Origin: Bacteroidota bacterium
GTDB taxonomy: Bacteria; Bacteroidota; Bacteroidia; Chitinophagales; Chitinophagaceae
Assembly (NCBI GenBank): GCA_028876035.1
Contig: JAGWTK010000264.1
Location: 1 to 5,883, forward strand
DNA length: 5,883 nt
Direction: 5' to 3'
Under the pieces are notes generated by a model, which had not been told where the DNA came from, did no database searches, and was given only the letters and a program-made list of their open reading frames with translations. Position 1 is the first letter of the stretch; each line of letters opens with the position of its first letter. The position numbers and the translations under genes were made by a program. Of the stretch, positions 1 to 5,560 are shown piece by piece.

Positions 1-187
1 GAAACTGGGTGATCCTTTCAATAACACGGCACCGAACCTGAAACCGCAAACCGGTTCGCCGCTGCTCACCGGCGCTTTGTTTGATTTCGGCGCATTGTCG
101 GATTCATTCTTCGAAAAAGTGAGCTATCGCGGTGCCTTCGATGGCACCAACGACTGGACCAGCGGATGGGCAGTGTGGAACAAGTAA
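1..187 (+). CDS. C-terminal end of a probable secreted or surface protein (5' partial)
   Basis: An open frame enters from the left edge (first full codon at 2) and stops at TAA 185-187, giving 61 residues. The end reads SFFEKVSYRGAF, then DGTNDWTSGW and AVWNK. This 'FF..V.YRGAF....W..GW..W' ending is familiar from the C-termini of large extracellular or surface proteins of Bacteroidota, often beta-helical or repeat-rich. The preceding part is rich in Asn, Pro, Thr and Gly, as expected for a secreted protein. The catalytic or binding part lies outside the window, so no function can be given. A strong terminator follows 30 bases after the stop, so this is the last gene of its transcript. The reading frame and stop are secure; the secreted location is inferred from the motif. 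Confidence 0.72.
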   Translation, partial: KLGDPFNNTAPNLKPQTGSPLLTGALFDFGALSDSFFEKVSYRGAFDGTNDWTSGWAVWNK

Positions 188-217
188 GCAATAACTGGAT
201 GTATAGTGGTAATTACG

Positions 218-250
218 ATGAGACTGCCTGCGAGGGCGGTCTCATCTTTT
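218..250 (+). terminator. Rho-independent terminator after the secreted-protein gene
   Basis: An 11-bp hairpin is visible: ATGAGACTGCC (218-228), a 6-nt loop (229-234) and GGCGGTCTCAT (235-245), with one T-G wobble, followed by CTTTT (246-250). It lies 30 bases after the TAA at 185-187 and fits an intrinsic terminator for that gene. The stem itself is nearly palindromic, so it could also act on the opposite strand, but there the flanking T-run is poor. It overlaps the 5' extension of the next open frame, which argues against any start codon upstream of 266 for that gene. Confidence 0.8.
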
Positions 251-265
251 AACCGGAAAGCGACG

Positions 266-1159
266 ATGGAGGAAAGCCATTTGATACAGGACGGGAAAAA
301 CAATAAGGGAATTAAAGAACTGATGGACGCGTTTGCAAGCCGGGTTAATTATAAGACCCGCCTGCAGTTGTACCAACGGGCTTTCCCCTTACCTACCAGT
401 TGTTTTACGCCATTTGATCCTGCTTTGAGTTTTCTTTTCCATAAAAATATTTTGCAAACAGATTACAAATGGCAACAAACTGAAAAACAGCTGGCAGCAC
501 GACTTCGGCAAACAGTTGTTATTGGCGAAAAGCGGATTGTGCTGGATATTACGCCCCGGAATTCCCAGCGAAGCGTTTTCAATGCATTCGTCATTGATTT
601 GTTTAGATCCTGCGATGGCTGTTTTGCTTCCTTGCTGGCAGCGTTACAAAGCTTTGCCTCCTGGGAGGGCCGCTCCATACCTGAACTCTACGAGGAAAGC
701 AATGCAGTATTGAGAAGAATTCAGGATGCAATGAACGACAGAAAATCGATCCGGCTGGAGGACCAGATGACGCGGGTTTTTTATCTCGGCTACGCGGATG
801 GAACCGGTGGCGTCAAAAAACAGTTTCCCTACAAGCGAAAGTTTATTGAGCTGTATCTGTATGCGCAGGGCCAGATGTTTGCTGAATACCGGCGGCTGCT
901 GAGCGCGAAATTGCAGGCTACTGCAACAGCGCAGGCGGATTTTATATTTTCTCCGGGCGGCGGGCCCGACTGGAAGGCTCAACTGCAGTTGCTGCAAAAA
1001 ACAGGCATCGTAGACCTGCTGGAATCCAGGTTCGCACAATCGGAAACCAGCAATATAAACCTGCTGGATACTACGCTCTGCTTTATCATTGGTCAGCACC
1101 AGAAGATGTCTGCCGCAATTCGCAGCTATTTGGATTCAATACGCTTGCAACGGCGCTAA
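266..1159 (+). CDS. Hypothetical protein, 297 residues, unassigned
   Basis: I do not recognise this family. The frame is open from GTG 206, but that start and ATG 218 lie in or before the upstream terminator hairpin, so I use ATG 266; ATG 323 is a further option. There is no clear Shine-Dalgarno site for any of them. With the 266 start the protein has 297 residues, no signal peptide and no transmembrane segment, so it is probably cytoplasmic. It is rich in charged and aromatic residues and looks mostly helical. Visible landmarks are a Cys pair (RSCDGCF, about 115-120), a Gly-rich loop (FSPGGGPDW, about 228-236) and a basic C-terminus. The length and the last third, with a W followed by two helical stretches, faintly recall RteC-like proteins of Bacteroidota elements, but the core RteC signature is not evident and I do not make that call. 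It is bounded by terminators on both sides, so it is probably monocistronic or paired only with the micro-ORF after it. Confidence 0.7.
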   Translation: MEESHLIQDGKNNKGIKELMDAFASRVNYKTRLQLYQRAFPLPTSCFTPFDPALSFLFHKNILQTDYKWQQTEKQLAARLRQTVVIGEKRIVLDITPRNSQRSVFNAFVIDLFRSCDGCFASLLAALQSFASWEGRSIPELYEESNAVLRRIQDAMNDRKSIRLEDQMTRVFYLGYADGTGGVKKQFPYKRKFIELYLYAQGQMFAEYRRLLSAKLQATATAQADFIFSPGGGPDWKAQLQLLQKTGIVDLLESRFAQSETSNINLLDTTLCFIIGQHQKMSAAIRSYLDSIRLQRR

Positions 1160-1171
1160 ACAGGGGGTAAG

Positions 1172-1258
1172 ATGATCAATTTTTTAAGTATGCCAACCGG
1201 CCTTTTCAGTAACATGCCGGTAATCTTTGTGAGCGACATTGCGTCCGCAAGCAATTAA
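1172..1258 (+). CDS. Possible 28-residue micro-ORF
   Basis: ATG 1172 opens 28 codons ending at TAA 1256-1258, encoding MINFLSMPTGLFSN followed by MPVIFVSDIASASN. A purine-rich AGGGGG (1162-1167) sits four bases upstream of the ATG, the best Shine-Dalgarno-like match in the window. The peptide is mildly hydrophobic and has no recognisable motif. It starts 12 bases after the stop of the 297-residue gene and ends 23 bases before a strong terminator, so it would be the last frame of that transcript. An ORF this short arises easily by chance, and many Bacteroidota depend little on Shine-Dalgarno pairing, so this is only a candidate. Confidence 0.22.
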   Translation: MINFLSMPTGLFSNMPVIFVSDIASASN

Positions 1259-1281
1259 GTTACTAGTCTTTCTCATGTACC

Positions 1282-1311
1282 GGCGCCGATTTTTATCGGT
1301 GCTTTTTTTTT
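1282..1311 (+). terminator. Strong rho-independent terminator
   Basis: The hairpin is GCGCCGAT (1283-1290), loop TTTT (1291-1294) and ATCGGTGC (1295-1302), 8 bp with one G-T wobble and a further possible G-T pair at the base. It is followed by nine T residues (1303-1311). It closes the transcript of the 297-residue gene and the possible micro-ORF, and separates them from the AraC-family regulator that starts 91 bases later. The rest of the gap up to 1402 shows no recognisable promoter. Confidence 0.88.
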
Positions 1312-1402
1312 CATGCTTAGGCGTGCCGTTGCCCGGTTAACATGAACCATCGCAGATTCGGAATCAACGCTGTTCACGCTGATCCCTTACATTCGTACTG
1401 CC

Positions 1403-2350
1403 ATGGCAGCAGTCAGTAAAAAAGCCCTCCAAACCATTCCCAGCTTTGAGCTGGATACCAATTATCTTTTTGTACATAAAGAAGCATTGGCAGAAAGCAA
1501 TTTTGGTTGCGACAATACGAATGAACTGATTGGTGGCGGATTCGGGCTCTATTCTTCCGTGAAAGTGAAAGAGAAAATCGGGCCGCTCAAATCACAATTC
1601 TACCGGATTGGTTTTTGCAGGCGTGGCTCGCTGCAGGTGGATTGCGGCCTGGAAACGTTTGTGCATCACCCCAACAGCATTCATTTCAATTTTCCCAACC
1701 AACTTTTCTCTTTGCAGAACAAAAGCGAAGACATGTATTCCTGGTATATCTTATTCAGCCAGGATTTTGCCGATGAATTACTGCCCGCTGCCAGTATGGA
1801 AAGCCAGTTTCCATTTTTTGATTATGCAGGCGTTCCGTTCTTTGACCTTTCCACAGAAGAAGCGGAACTGATGGCGAACCAGTTTCTTGCCATCGATAGC
1901 GAAATCAGGGCTGACCTGCCCGATAAGACCAGGGCCATTAAACTAATCCTCAATTTAATCCTCATTACGGCTAAAAGAAGTTATATCCGGCAGGGGCTGC
2001 AATCGGCCTATCACAACCAGAGAGACAGCTCCCTCGTAATTCGTTTTAAAAAATTAGTTGCCCAGCATTTCATCAGCGTTCGCAGTGTTGCTACGTATGC
2101 ATCGCAACTCGCCGTTTCTTCCAAACACCTCGGTAAGGTCATCAAACAGGAAACCGGGAAAAACGCCAGCGACTTTATAGACGATATGCTGATGATGGAA
2201 ATCAAAGCACTGCTCCGGCATTCGATGTTGAGTATCTCTGAAATAGCTTACCAACTCGATTTTTCGGATCCCTCACATCTAACCAAATTCTTCAAAAAGA
2301 AGGATGGCCGCACGCCGCTGGCCTACCGAAACGCCGCCACTGTGCAGTAG
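1403..2350 (+). CDS. AraC-family transcriptional regulator
   Basis: The 315-residue protein has the usual AraC layout. The N-terminal half (about 20-190) is a cupin-like sensing region typical of Bacteroidota members, with FYRIGFCRRGSLQVDCG (66-82) and HHPNSIHFNFPNQ (88-100) as the characteristic beta-barrel stretches. The C-terminal part (about 212-310) holds two helix-turn-helix units: SVATYASQLAVSSKHLGKVI (228-247), whose second helix is the first recognition helix, and SISEIAYQLDFSDPSHLTKF (277-296), the well-conserved second unit; it ends in GRTPLAYRN (302-310), the usual AraC tail. Such proteins bind direct repeats about two helical turns apart and mostly activate a neighbouring operon. 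The likely target is the enzyme, barrel and transporter cluster downstream, since a matching direct repeat lies between them. The effector cannot be deduced. Length is normal for the family. ATG 1403 gives a complete N-terminus but has no strong ribosome binding site. Confidence 0.95.
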   Translation: MAAVSKKALQTIPSFELDTNYLFVHKEALAESNFGCDNTNELIGGGFGLYSSVKVKEKIGPLKSQFYRIGFCRRGSLQVDCGLETFVHHPNSIHFNFPNQLFSLQNKSEDMYSWYILFSQDFADELLPAASMESQFPFFDYAGVPFFDLSTEEAELMANQFLAIDSEIRADLPDKTRAIKLILNLILITAKRSYIRQGLQSAYHNQRDSSLVIRFKKLVAQHFISVRSVATYASQLAVSSKHLGKVIKQETGKNASDFIDDMLMMEIKALLRHSMLSISEIAYQLDFSDPSHLTKFFKKKDGRTPLAYRNAATVQ

Positions 2351-2361
2351 GCTATTTAATG

Positions 2362-2479
2362 TAGTCCGTAGTCGATAGTCCAGAGTCCATAGTCCGCAGT
2401 CCATAGTCCGTAGTTTGTAGCCCGTAGTTTGTAGCCGTCGTTCGTAGCCCTTAGCCGCGAGTCTTTGGTCTATGTCTCA
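2362..2479 (+). repeat. Degenerate heptanucleotide tandem repeat, about 17 units
   Basis: The stretch can be cut every 7 bases from 2362: TAGTCCG, TAGTCGA, TAGTCCA, GAGTCCA, TAGTCCG, CAGTCCA, TAGTCCG, TAGTTTG, TAGCCCG, TAGTTTG, TAGCCG(T), (T)CGTTCG, TAGCCCT, TAGCCGC, GAGTCTT, TGGTCTA, TGTCTCA. One base is missing near 2438, which is the only break in phase. The consensus is TAGTCCR. The first seven units are the most regular; the array decays to the right. Because 7 is not a multiple of 3, the recurring TAG places stop codons in all three forward frames (2362, 2369, 2376), so the array cannot be coding on this strand. Short tandem heptamers are known in cyanobacteria, and I recall similar arrays between genes in Bacteroidota genomes, but that resemblance is from memory. 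Confidence 0.9.
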
Positions 2480-2523
2480 GGTTGGTATTTACACATTGTT
2501 TCTCATCCTTGCGGCTGGTGAAA

Positions 2524-2555
2524 TTTGTACCAAACAAACCGCTTTTTGTACCAAA
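2524..2555 (+). promoter_or_regulatory. Paired TTTGTACCAAA words, candidate AraC-family operator
   Basis: The 11-base word TTTGTACCAAA occurs at 2524-2534 and again, without mismatch, at 2545-2555. The copies are 21 bases apart start to start, so both face the same side of the helix. Each word is also an internal inverted repeat, TTTG-TAC-CAAA. AraC-family proteins classically bind direct half-sites about 21 bp apart, as at araI1-araI2, and an AraC-family gene ends 173 bases upstream. The pair lies 115 bases ahead of the enzyme start at 2670. The repeat and spacing are seen directly; binding by the neighbouring regulator is inferred. Confidence 0.5.
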
Positions 2556-2669
2556 GTCGGGCCCCGCTTCTTCCTCAACTTTGCCCTGATTCATCTTTTC
2601 AGGCATCGGCTCAGGCTTTGTGCTATTGCTGTATGCTGTTTTTTAAACTACCAAAACGATAACCAGGAT

Positions 2670-4178
2670 ATGAAAAAGTTCCCTCTTTTACTTTTGATCA
2701 CGGTCTTAACCTTTTCAACAAAGGCACAGCACAATGCCGGTAACAGCGGCAAGGTGCTGATGATAGTTTCCAATAAAGCAGTGAGTGCACAAACCGGCTG
2801 GCCCATTGGTGTGTGGTATGCTGAGCTTGCGCATCCATACTGGGTATTCTCGGAGCACGGCTATACGGTAGACATCGCTTCGCTTGATGGAGGAGAAGTG
2901 TATTTTGATCAGTTCAGCGATCCGGAAGATGAAAGCAGGTATGCTGCTTTCGATTACATTTCGCTCGGTTTTAAAAAAGACCCGGTAAAAATGGCGCAGG
3001 TAAGGAACACGCTGCGACTTTCTTCTGTGAACCCGGATGACTACAAAGCAATTTTTGTTTGTGGTGGACAGGGACCGATGTATACTATGTACAAAAACCC
3101 CGTGATAGAAAAATTTTTCGCTGATTTCTACCTCACCGGCAAACCGACCGCCGCTATTTGTCATGGCACAAGTATCCTGCTCGACACCAAACTCCCTAAT
3201 GGCAAGTTCCTGGTGGATGGCAAGCGATGGACCGGCTTCGCCTCGGCAGAAGAGGCGTACGCAGATGCTTATGTGGGCCGTCAGATTCAACCATTTCGCA
3301 TCGAAGACCTGGCAAGAAAAATGCCCAACAGCAAATACGAATGTGGAGCGCCTTTTTCGGCTTATGCAGTCCGCGATGGCAACCTGGTGACGGGGCAACA
3401 ACAAAACAGTGGCGCTGCAGCTGCCGAACTGGTGATAAAGGCACTGGAAGAAGACAGGAAACGCTATCCTACCTATGTATTGGTACATGGTGCATGGGCA
3501 GATGAGTCGGCCTGGGGCTTTGTAAGAAATCAATTGGCGGTGCATGCGAATGTAGTTACAGTGAATCTGCCTGCGCATGGCATCGATCAAACCGATGGGC
3601 GCGGCATCGGCCAGGCTGATTATGTAAAAGCGGTGAGTAAAACTGTCAAAGAACAACCTGGAAAAGTCATTTTGGTTGGGCATTCAATGGCAGGGATGGT
3701 TATCTCCAAAGTGGCCGACCTCCTGCCTGAAAAGATTGACAAACTGGTGTATGTGGCAGCTTTCCTTCCGGCTTCAGGGGAAAGTTTGAACGGTATCGTC
3801 GATCATTTCCTGCACGGGAAGAAACTGGATATTTTCGAATTCAACCAGGATTATTCACTCATCGCTGTAAAAAAGGAAGTCTTGCCCGCGGTAGTTTGTG
3901 CCGACTGTTCACAGGACATGAAAGATGCATTGGTGAAATACCACCGGCCGGATCCGCTTAAGGCATTTAACGATAAAGTCATGCTGGGACCAGGTTTTGC
4001 GAAAACGCAGAAATATTATATCTGTACAAAAAATGATAATGCTGTACCCTACGCGCTCCAACAGCAAATGATCAAGGCCAATGCTGGTGTTAAGAAAGTT
4101 TTTGAAATGGAGACATCCCATTTGCCTTTTGTAGTGCAACCGGCTAAGTTTCTCGAAATAATCGGACAGATAAAATAG
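2670..4178 (+). CDS. Secreted DJ-1/PfpI (Hsp31-like) and alpha/beta hydrolase fusion protein
   Basis: Two complete enzyme domains follow a signal peptide. With ATG 2670 the protein has 502 residues and begins MKKFPLLLLITVLTFSTKAQ, a signal sequence probably cut near residue 19-20, which decides this start over ATG 2472. Residues about 27-260 form a DJ-1/PfpI domain of the Hsp31-like class: AELAHPY (Glu52), VDIASLDGG (67-75), FVCGGQGPMY (129-138), AICHGTS with nucleophile Cys164 and His165, TGFASAEE (188-195) and DGNLVTGQQQNS (236-247). Family members act as glyoxalases, hydrolases or chaperones. Residues about 267-502 form an alpha/beta hydrolase resembling the plant methylesterase/hydroxynitrile lyase group: VLVHGAW oxyanion loop (270-276), GHSMAG with Ser339, CTKNDNAVP with Asp456 and TSHLPF with His484. 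Both sets of catalytic residues look intact. The exported form should act in the periplasm or outside. The gene is first in a cluster with the barrel protein and ends in two tandem TAG codons. Substrates are unknown. Confidence 0.92.
   Translation: MKKFPLLLLITVLTFSTKAQHNAGNSGKVLMIVSNKAVSAQTGWPIGVWYAELAHPYWVFSEHGYTVDIASLDGGEVYFDQFSDPEDESRYAAFDYISLGFKKDPVKMAQVRNTLRLSSVNPDDYKAIFVCGGQGPMYTMYKNPVIEKFFADFYLTGKPTAAICHGTSILLDTKLPNGKFLVDGKRWTGFASAEEAYADAYVGRQIQPFRIEDLARKMPNSKYECGAPFSAYAVRDGNLVTGQQQNSGAAAAELVIKALEEDRKRYPTYVLVHGAWADESAWGFVRNQLAVHANVVTVNLPAHGIDQTDGRGIGQADYVKAVSKTVKEQPGKVILVGHSMAGMVISKVADLLPEKIDKLVYVAAFLPASGESLNGIVDHFLHGKKLDIFEFNQDYSLIAVKKEVLPAVVCADCSQDMKDALVKYHRPDPLKAFNDKVMLGPGFAKTQKYYICTKNDNAVPYALQQQMIKANAGVKKVFEMETSHLPFVVQPAKFLEIIGQIK
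4121..4152 (+). promoter_or_regulatory. Weak candidate Bacteroidota-type promoter inside the enzyme gene
   Basis: TTTG (4121-4124) is followed after 20 bases by TAAGTTTC (4145-4152), which differs from the Bacteroidota -7 consensus TAnnTTTG only in the last base. It would start transcription about 50 bases ahead of the barrel gene at 4208. A match of this quality is expected by chance about once in a few windows of this size, and the bases are also coding, so it is only a hint that the barrel and transporter genes might have their own promoter. Confidence 0.18.
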
Positions 4179-4207
4179 TAGCAGGAAATCAATCTCTGCG
4201 CCGAGGC

Positions 4208-5050
4208 ATGCAATCACATTACCACATCCGTTTATTGGAACAGGCGGCGACCCTGAAAAGCTCAGTTTGTTTTACGATAGTTTTTGGGTCATTTGTTCAT
4301 GCGGGCCATGCGCAGATCAATGAAAGTGATACTGCCCGTTTCCAGTTAAGAACTTCTTTAACCGGTAATTATCAAACCGGGAATGTGAGTGTATTAACTG
4401 TGCGTTCGAAGCTGGACTTCGCCATTGCGCCTTTGCCGGCGATCGTGTTAAAGTCACAGAACACAAGTTTATACCAGTCGTTTTACAACAAAGAAGCCGA
4501 TAACGATTTGTTTAGCCGCAACTATGTCTACTTTAATCCGCACCGGGCACTGTATCCTTATTTGATCGGATACCTGAGTACCAATTTCCGGCGGCAAGTG
4601 AGGCTGCGCGTGTTTGGCGGAGGAGGAATCACCTGGCAGCTGTTGCGAAGGTCGAATGATGTAATAAAACTATCTGCCAACCTGCTGTATGAATATACGA
4701 GGTTTAACGGCGCCGCATTCAACCTGGCGAAATACAATGGTCATGATCACATCGCTGTTTGGCGCTGTACTGCATACATCGGGGGCTGGGATTATTTATT
4801 CCAGCGACACCTTCGGTTTTATTATGATGCCTATTGGCAACCCGCTTTTGACGAGCCAAATAACTATCGGCTGCAATTGGATGCTGGTATTGATTTTCCC
4901 ATTTGGCGTGGTTTGAATGCAACTGCTTTGTATAGTTTCTCTCACGAACACGTGGTGGCGCTGCCGGTAAAGCAAACGGATAATATACTCAGTTTTGGTT
5001 TTAACTATAACGTCCGTATTCCACGAAATGCAAAGCAGTTCAAGCAATGA
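4208..5050 (+). CDS. DUF481-type outer-membrane beta-barrel protein
   Basis: The 280-residue product starts with a long N-region and a hydrophobic stretch (about 18-33) ending HAGHAQ, a probable signal peptide cut near residue 35-36. The mature part is a run of alternating polar and aromatic beta strands, for example FQLRTSLTGNYQTGNVSVLT (45-64), NDLFSRNYVYFNP (99-111), VRLRVFGGGGITWQL (131-145), LRFYYDAYWQPAF (202-214) and NILSFGFNYNVRI (259-271). The early 'G.Y.TGN' motif and overall length fit the DUF481 (YdiY-like, salt-induced outer-membrane) family, whose function is poorly known. A short basic tail (272-280) follows the last strand, so the typical terminal aromatic residue is not at the very end. 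It begins 29 bases after the enzyme gene and overlaps the transporter gene by four bases, so an operon is likely. The only Met available upstream of the signal is at 4208. Confidence 0.8.
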   Translation: MQSHYHIRLLEQAATLKSSVCFTIVFGSFVHAGHAQINESDTARFQLRTSLTGNYQTGNVSVLTVRSKLDFAIAPLPAIVLKSQNTSLYQSFYNKEADNDLFSRNYVYFNPHRALYPYLIGYLSTNFRRQVRLRVFGGGGITWQLLRRSNDVIKLSANLLYEYTRFNGAAFNLAKYNGHDHIAVWRCTAYIGGWDYLFQRHLRFYYDAYWQPAFDEPNNYRLQLDAGIDFPIWRGLNATALYSFSHEHVVALPVKQTDNILSFGFNYNVRIPRNAKQFKQ

Positions 5051-5502
5051 GAATGGATACAACCATCTACTTTCTGTTTCTTTCAGTTGTCGCGGGAATA
5101 ATGATTCCGTTTCAAAGCGCTATGAATGCGCAATTGGGCAGGGTACTCCACAGCGCCTATTATTCCACCCTGGTGGTTTTCCTGGTGGCCGTTTGTTCAA
5201 TTGGCGTTTTTATCGTTTGCAGCAGGCAGGCATTCCCGTCAATCCAAAGCCTGTCAAACGCACCTGTATGGGCTTATGGCGGGGGTATTATTGGTGCGGC
5301 TTACATCCTGCTGATTATTGTATGCGCACCAAAACTGGGTATCGGCAATGTAACTGTGCTGGTTTTGCTTGGCCAAATGATTGCCGCGCTTTGTATCGAT
5401 CATTTCGGGTGGCTGCAATCGCCGGTGCATGCCATCAACTGGCAGCGTTTGCTGGGAGTGCTCATGGTGGCGGGCGGCGTTTACCTGGTAAAGAAGTTCT
5501 GA
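5047..5502 (+). CDS. YdcZ/DUF606-type small DMT-superfamily membrane transporter
   Basis: This 151-residue protein is nearly all membrane-spanning, with about five hydrophobic segments (about 6-24, 38-58, 74-94, 99-117 and 134-148). The family signature is visible: AGIMIPFQSAMNAQLGR (16-32), APKLGIGNVTVLVLLGQ (94-110), the acidic IDHFGWL (117-123) and RLLGVLMVAGGVYLV (134-148). The length matches single-domain YdcZ-family inner-membrane proteins; other members carry two such units, so this one would be expected to pair with itself or a partner. The transported substrate is not known for the family. Its ATG overlaps the stop of the barrel gene (ATGA, 5047-5050), which points to translational coupling. 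A second ATG at 5053 is a possible alternative start with no effect on the membrane core. No terminator follows before the protease gene, so transcription may continue. Confidence 0.9.
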   Translation: MRMDTTIYFLFLSVVAGIMIPFQSAMNAQLGRVLHSAYYSTLVVFLVAVCSIGVFIVCSRQAFPSIQSLSNAPVWAYGGGIIGAAYILLIIVCAPKLGIGNVTVLVLLGQMIAALCIDHFGWLQSPVHAINWQRLLGVLMVAGGVYLVKKF

Positions 5503-5560
5503 GCAAACTGACAAAATGATAGCTGCTGTTTCAGGGATCAATATTTGAAGCGATGGGAAT

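Larger units (their letters stand above)
2351..2669 (+). other. 319-base non-coding gap between regulator and enzyme gene
   Basis: No gene is supported here. Its left part is a heptanucleotide array (2362-2479); its middle carries two copies of TTTGTACCAAA (2524-2534, 2545-2555). The enzyme frame stays open upstream to ATG 2472, but those 66 codons (rich in Cys, Phe and Leu) resemble no known domain and would put the signal peptide in the middle of the protein, so I treat them as untranslated leader. I found no TTTG (-33) plus TAnnTTTG (-7) pair of the Bacteroidota type at normal spacing, and no terminator after the regulator. Regulator and cluster could therefore be partly co-transcribed, or the promoter may be weak and activator-dependent. 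Confidence 0.75.

Noticed and set aside
644..1099. Minus-strand open frame opposite the unassigned gene (151 codons)
   Set aside because: Low-complexity, Gln- and Cys-rich translation with no motif and no promoter or ribosome site; best explained as a shadow of the + strand frame.
1398..1409. Perfect 12-bp palindrome CTGCCATGGCAG over the AraC start codon
   Set aside because: Could be an autoregulatory site, but a single 12-bp palindrome centred on an NcoI-like core can arise by chance and AraC proteins prefer direct repeats. No second copy is seen.
2362..2479. Heptamer array considered as a CRISPR array or minisatellite of IS origin
   Set aside because: The period is 7 bp with no spacers, no 25-40 bp repeats, no inverted terminal repeats and no transposase nearby.
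2580..2620. TTTG (2580-2583) with AGGCTTTG (2613-2620) as promoter of the enzyme gene
   Set aside because: The spacing of 29 bases is far from the usual 19-21 and the -7 box lacks its leading TA.
2472..2669. N-terminal extension of the DJ-1/hydrolase frame from ATG 2472
   Set aside because: It would bury a textbook signal peptide at residue 67, has no domain-like content, starts inside the heptamer array and spans the operator-like words. ATG 2670 is preferred.
2715..3683. Long open frame on the minus strand opposite the enzyme gene (322 codons)
   Set aside because: It lies antisense to a protein with two well-conserved catalytic domains; its translation has no recognisable motif and is typical of a shadow frame.
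4995..5519. + strand open frame of 174 codons overlapping the transporter gene
   Set aside because: It is the out-of-frame reading of the YdcZ-type gene, whose own frame has clear membrane segments and family motifs.
5540..5547. AATATTTG as a -7 promoter element for the HtrA-type gene
   Set aside because: One mismatch to TAnnTTTG but no TTTG at -33 spacing upstream, and it would start transcription only a few bases before the start codon.
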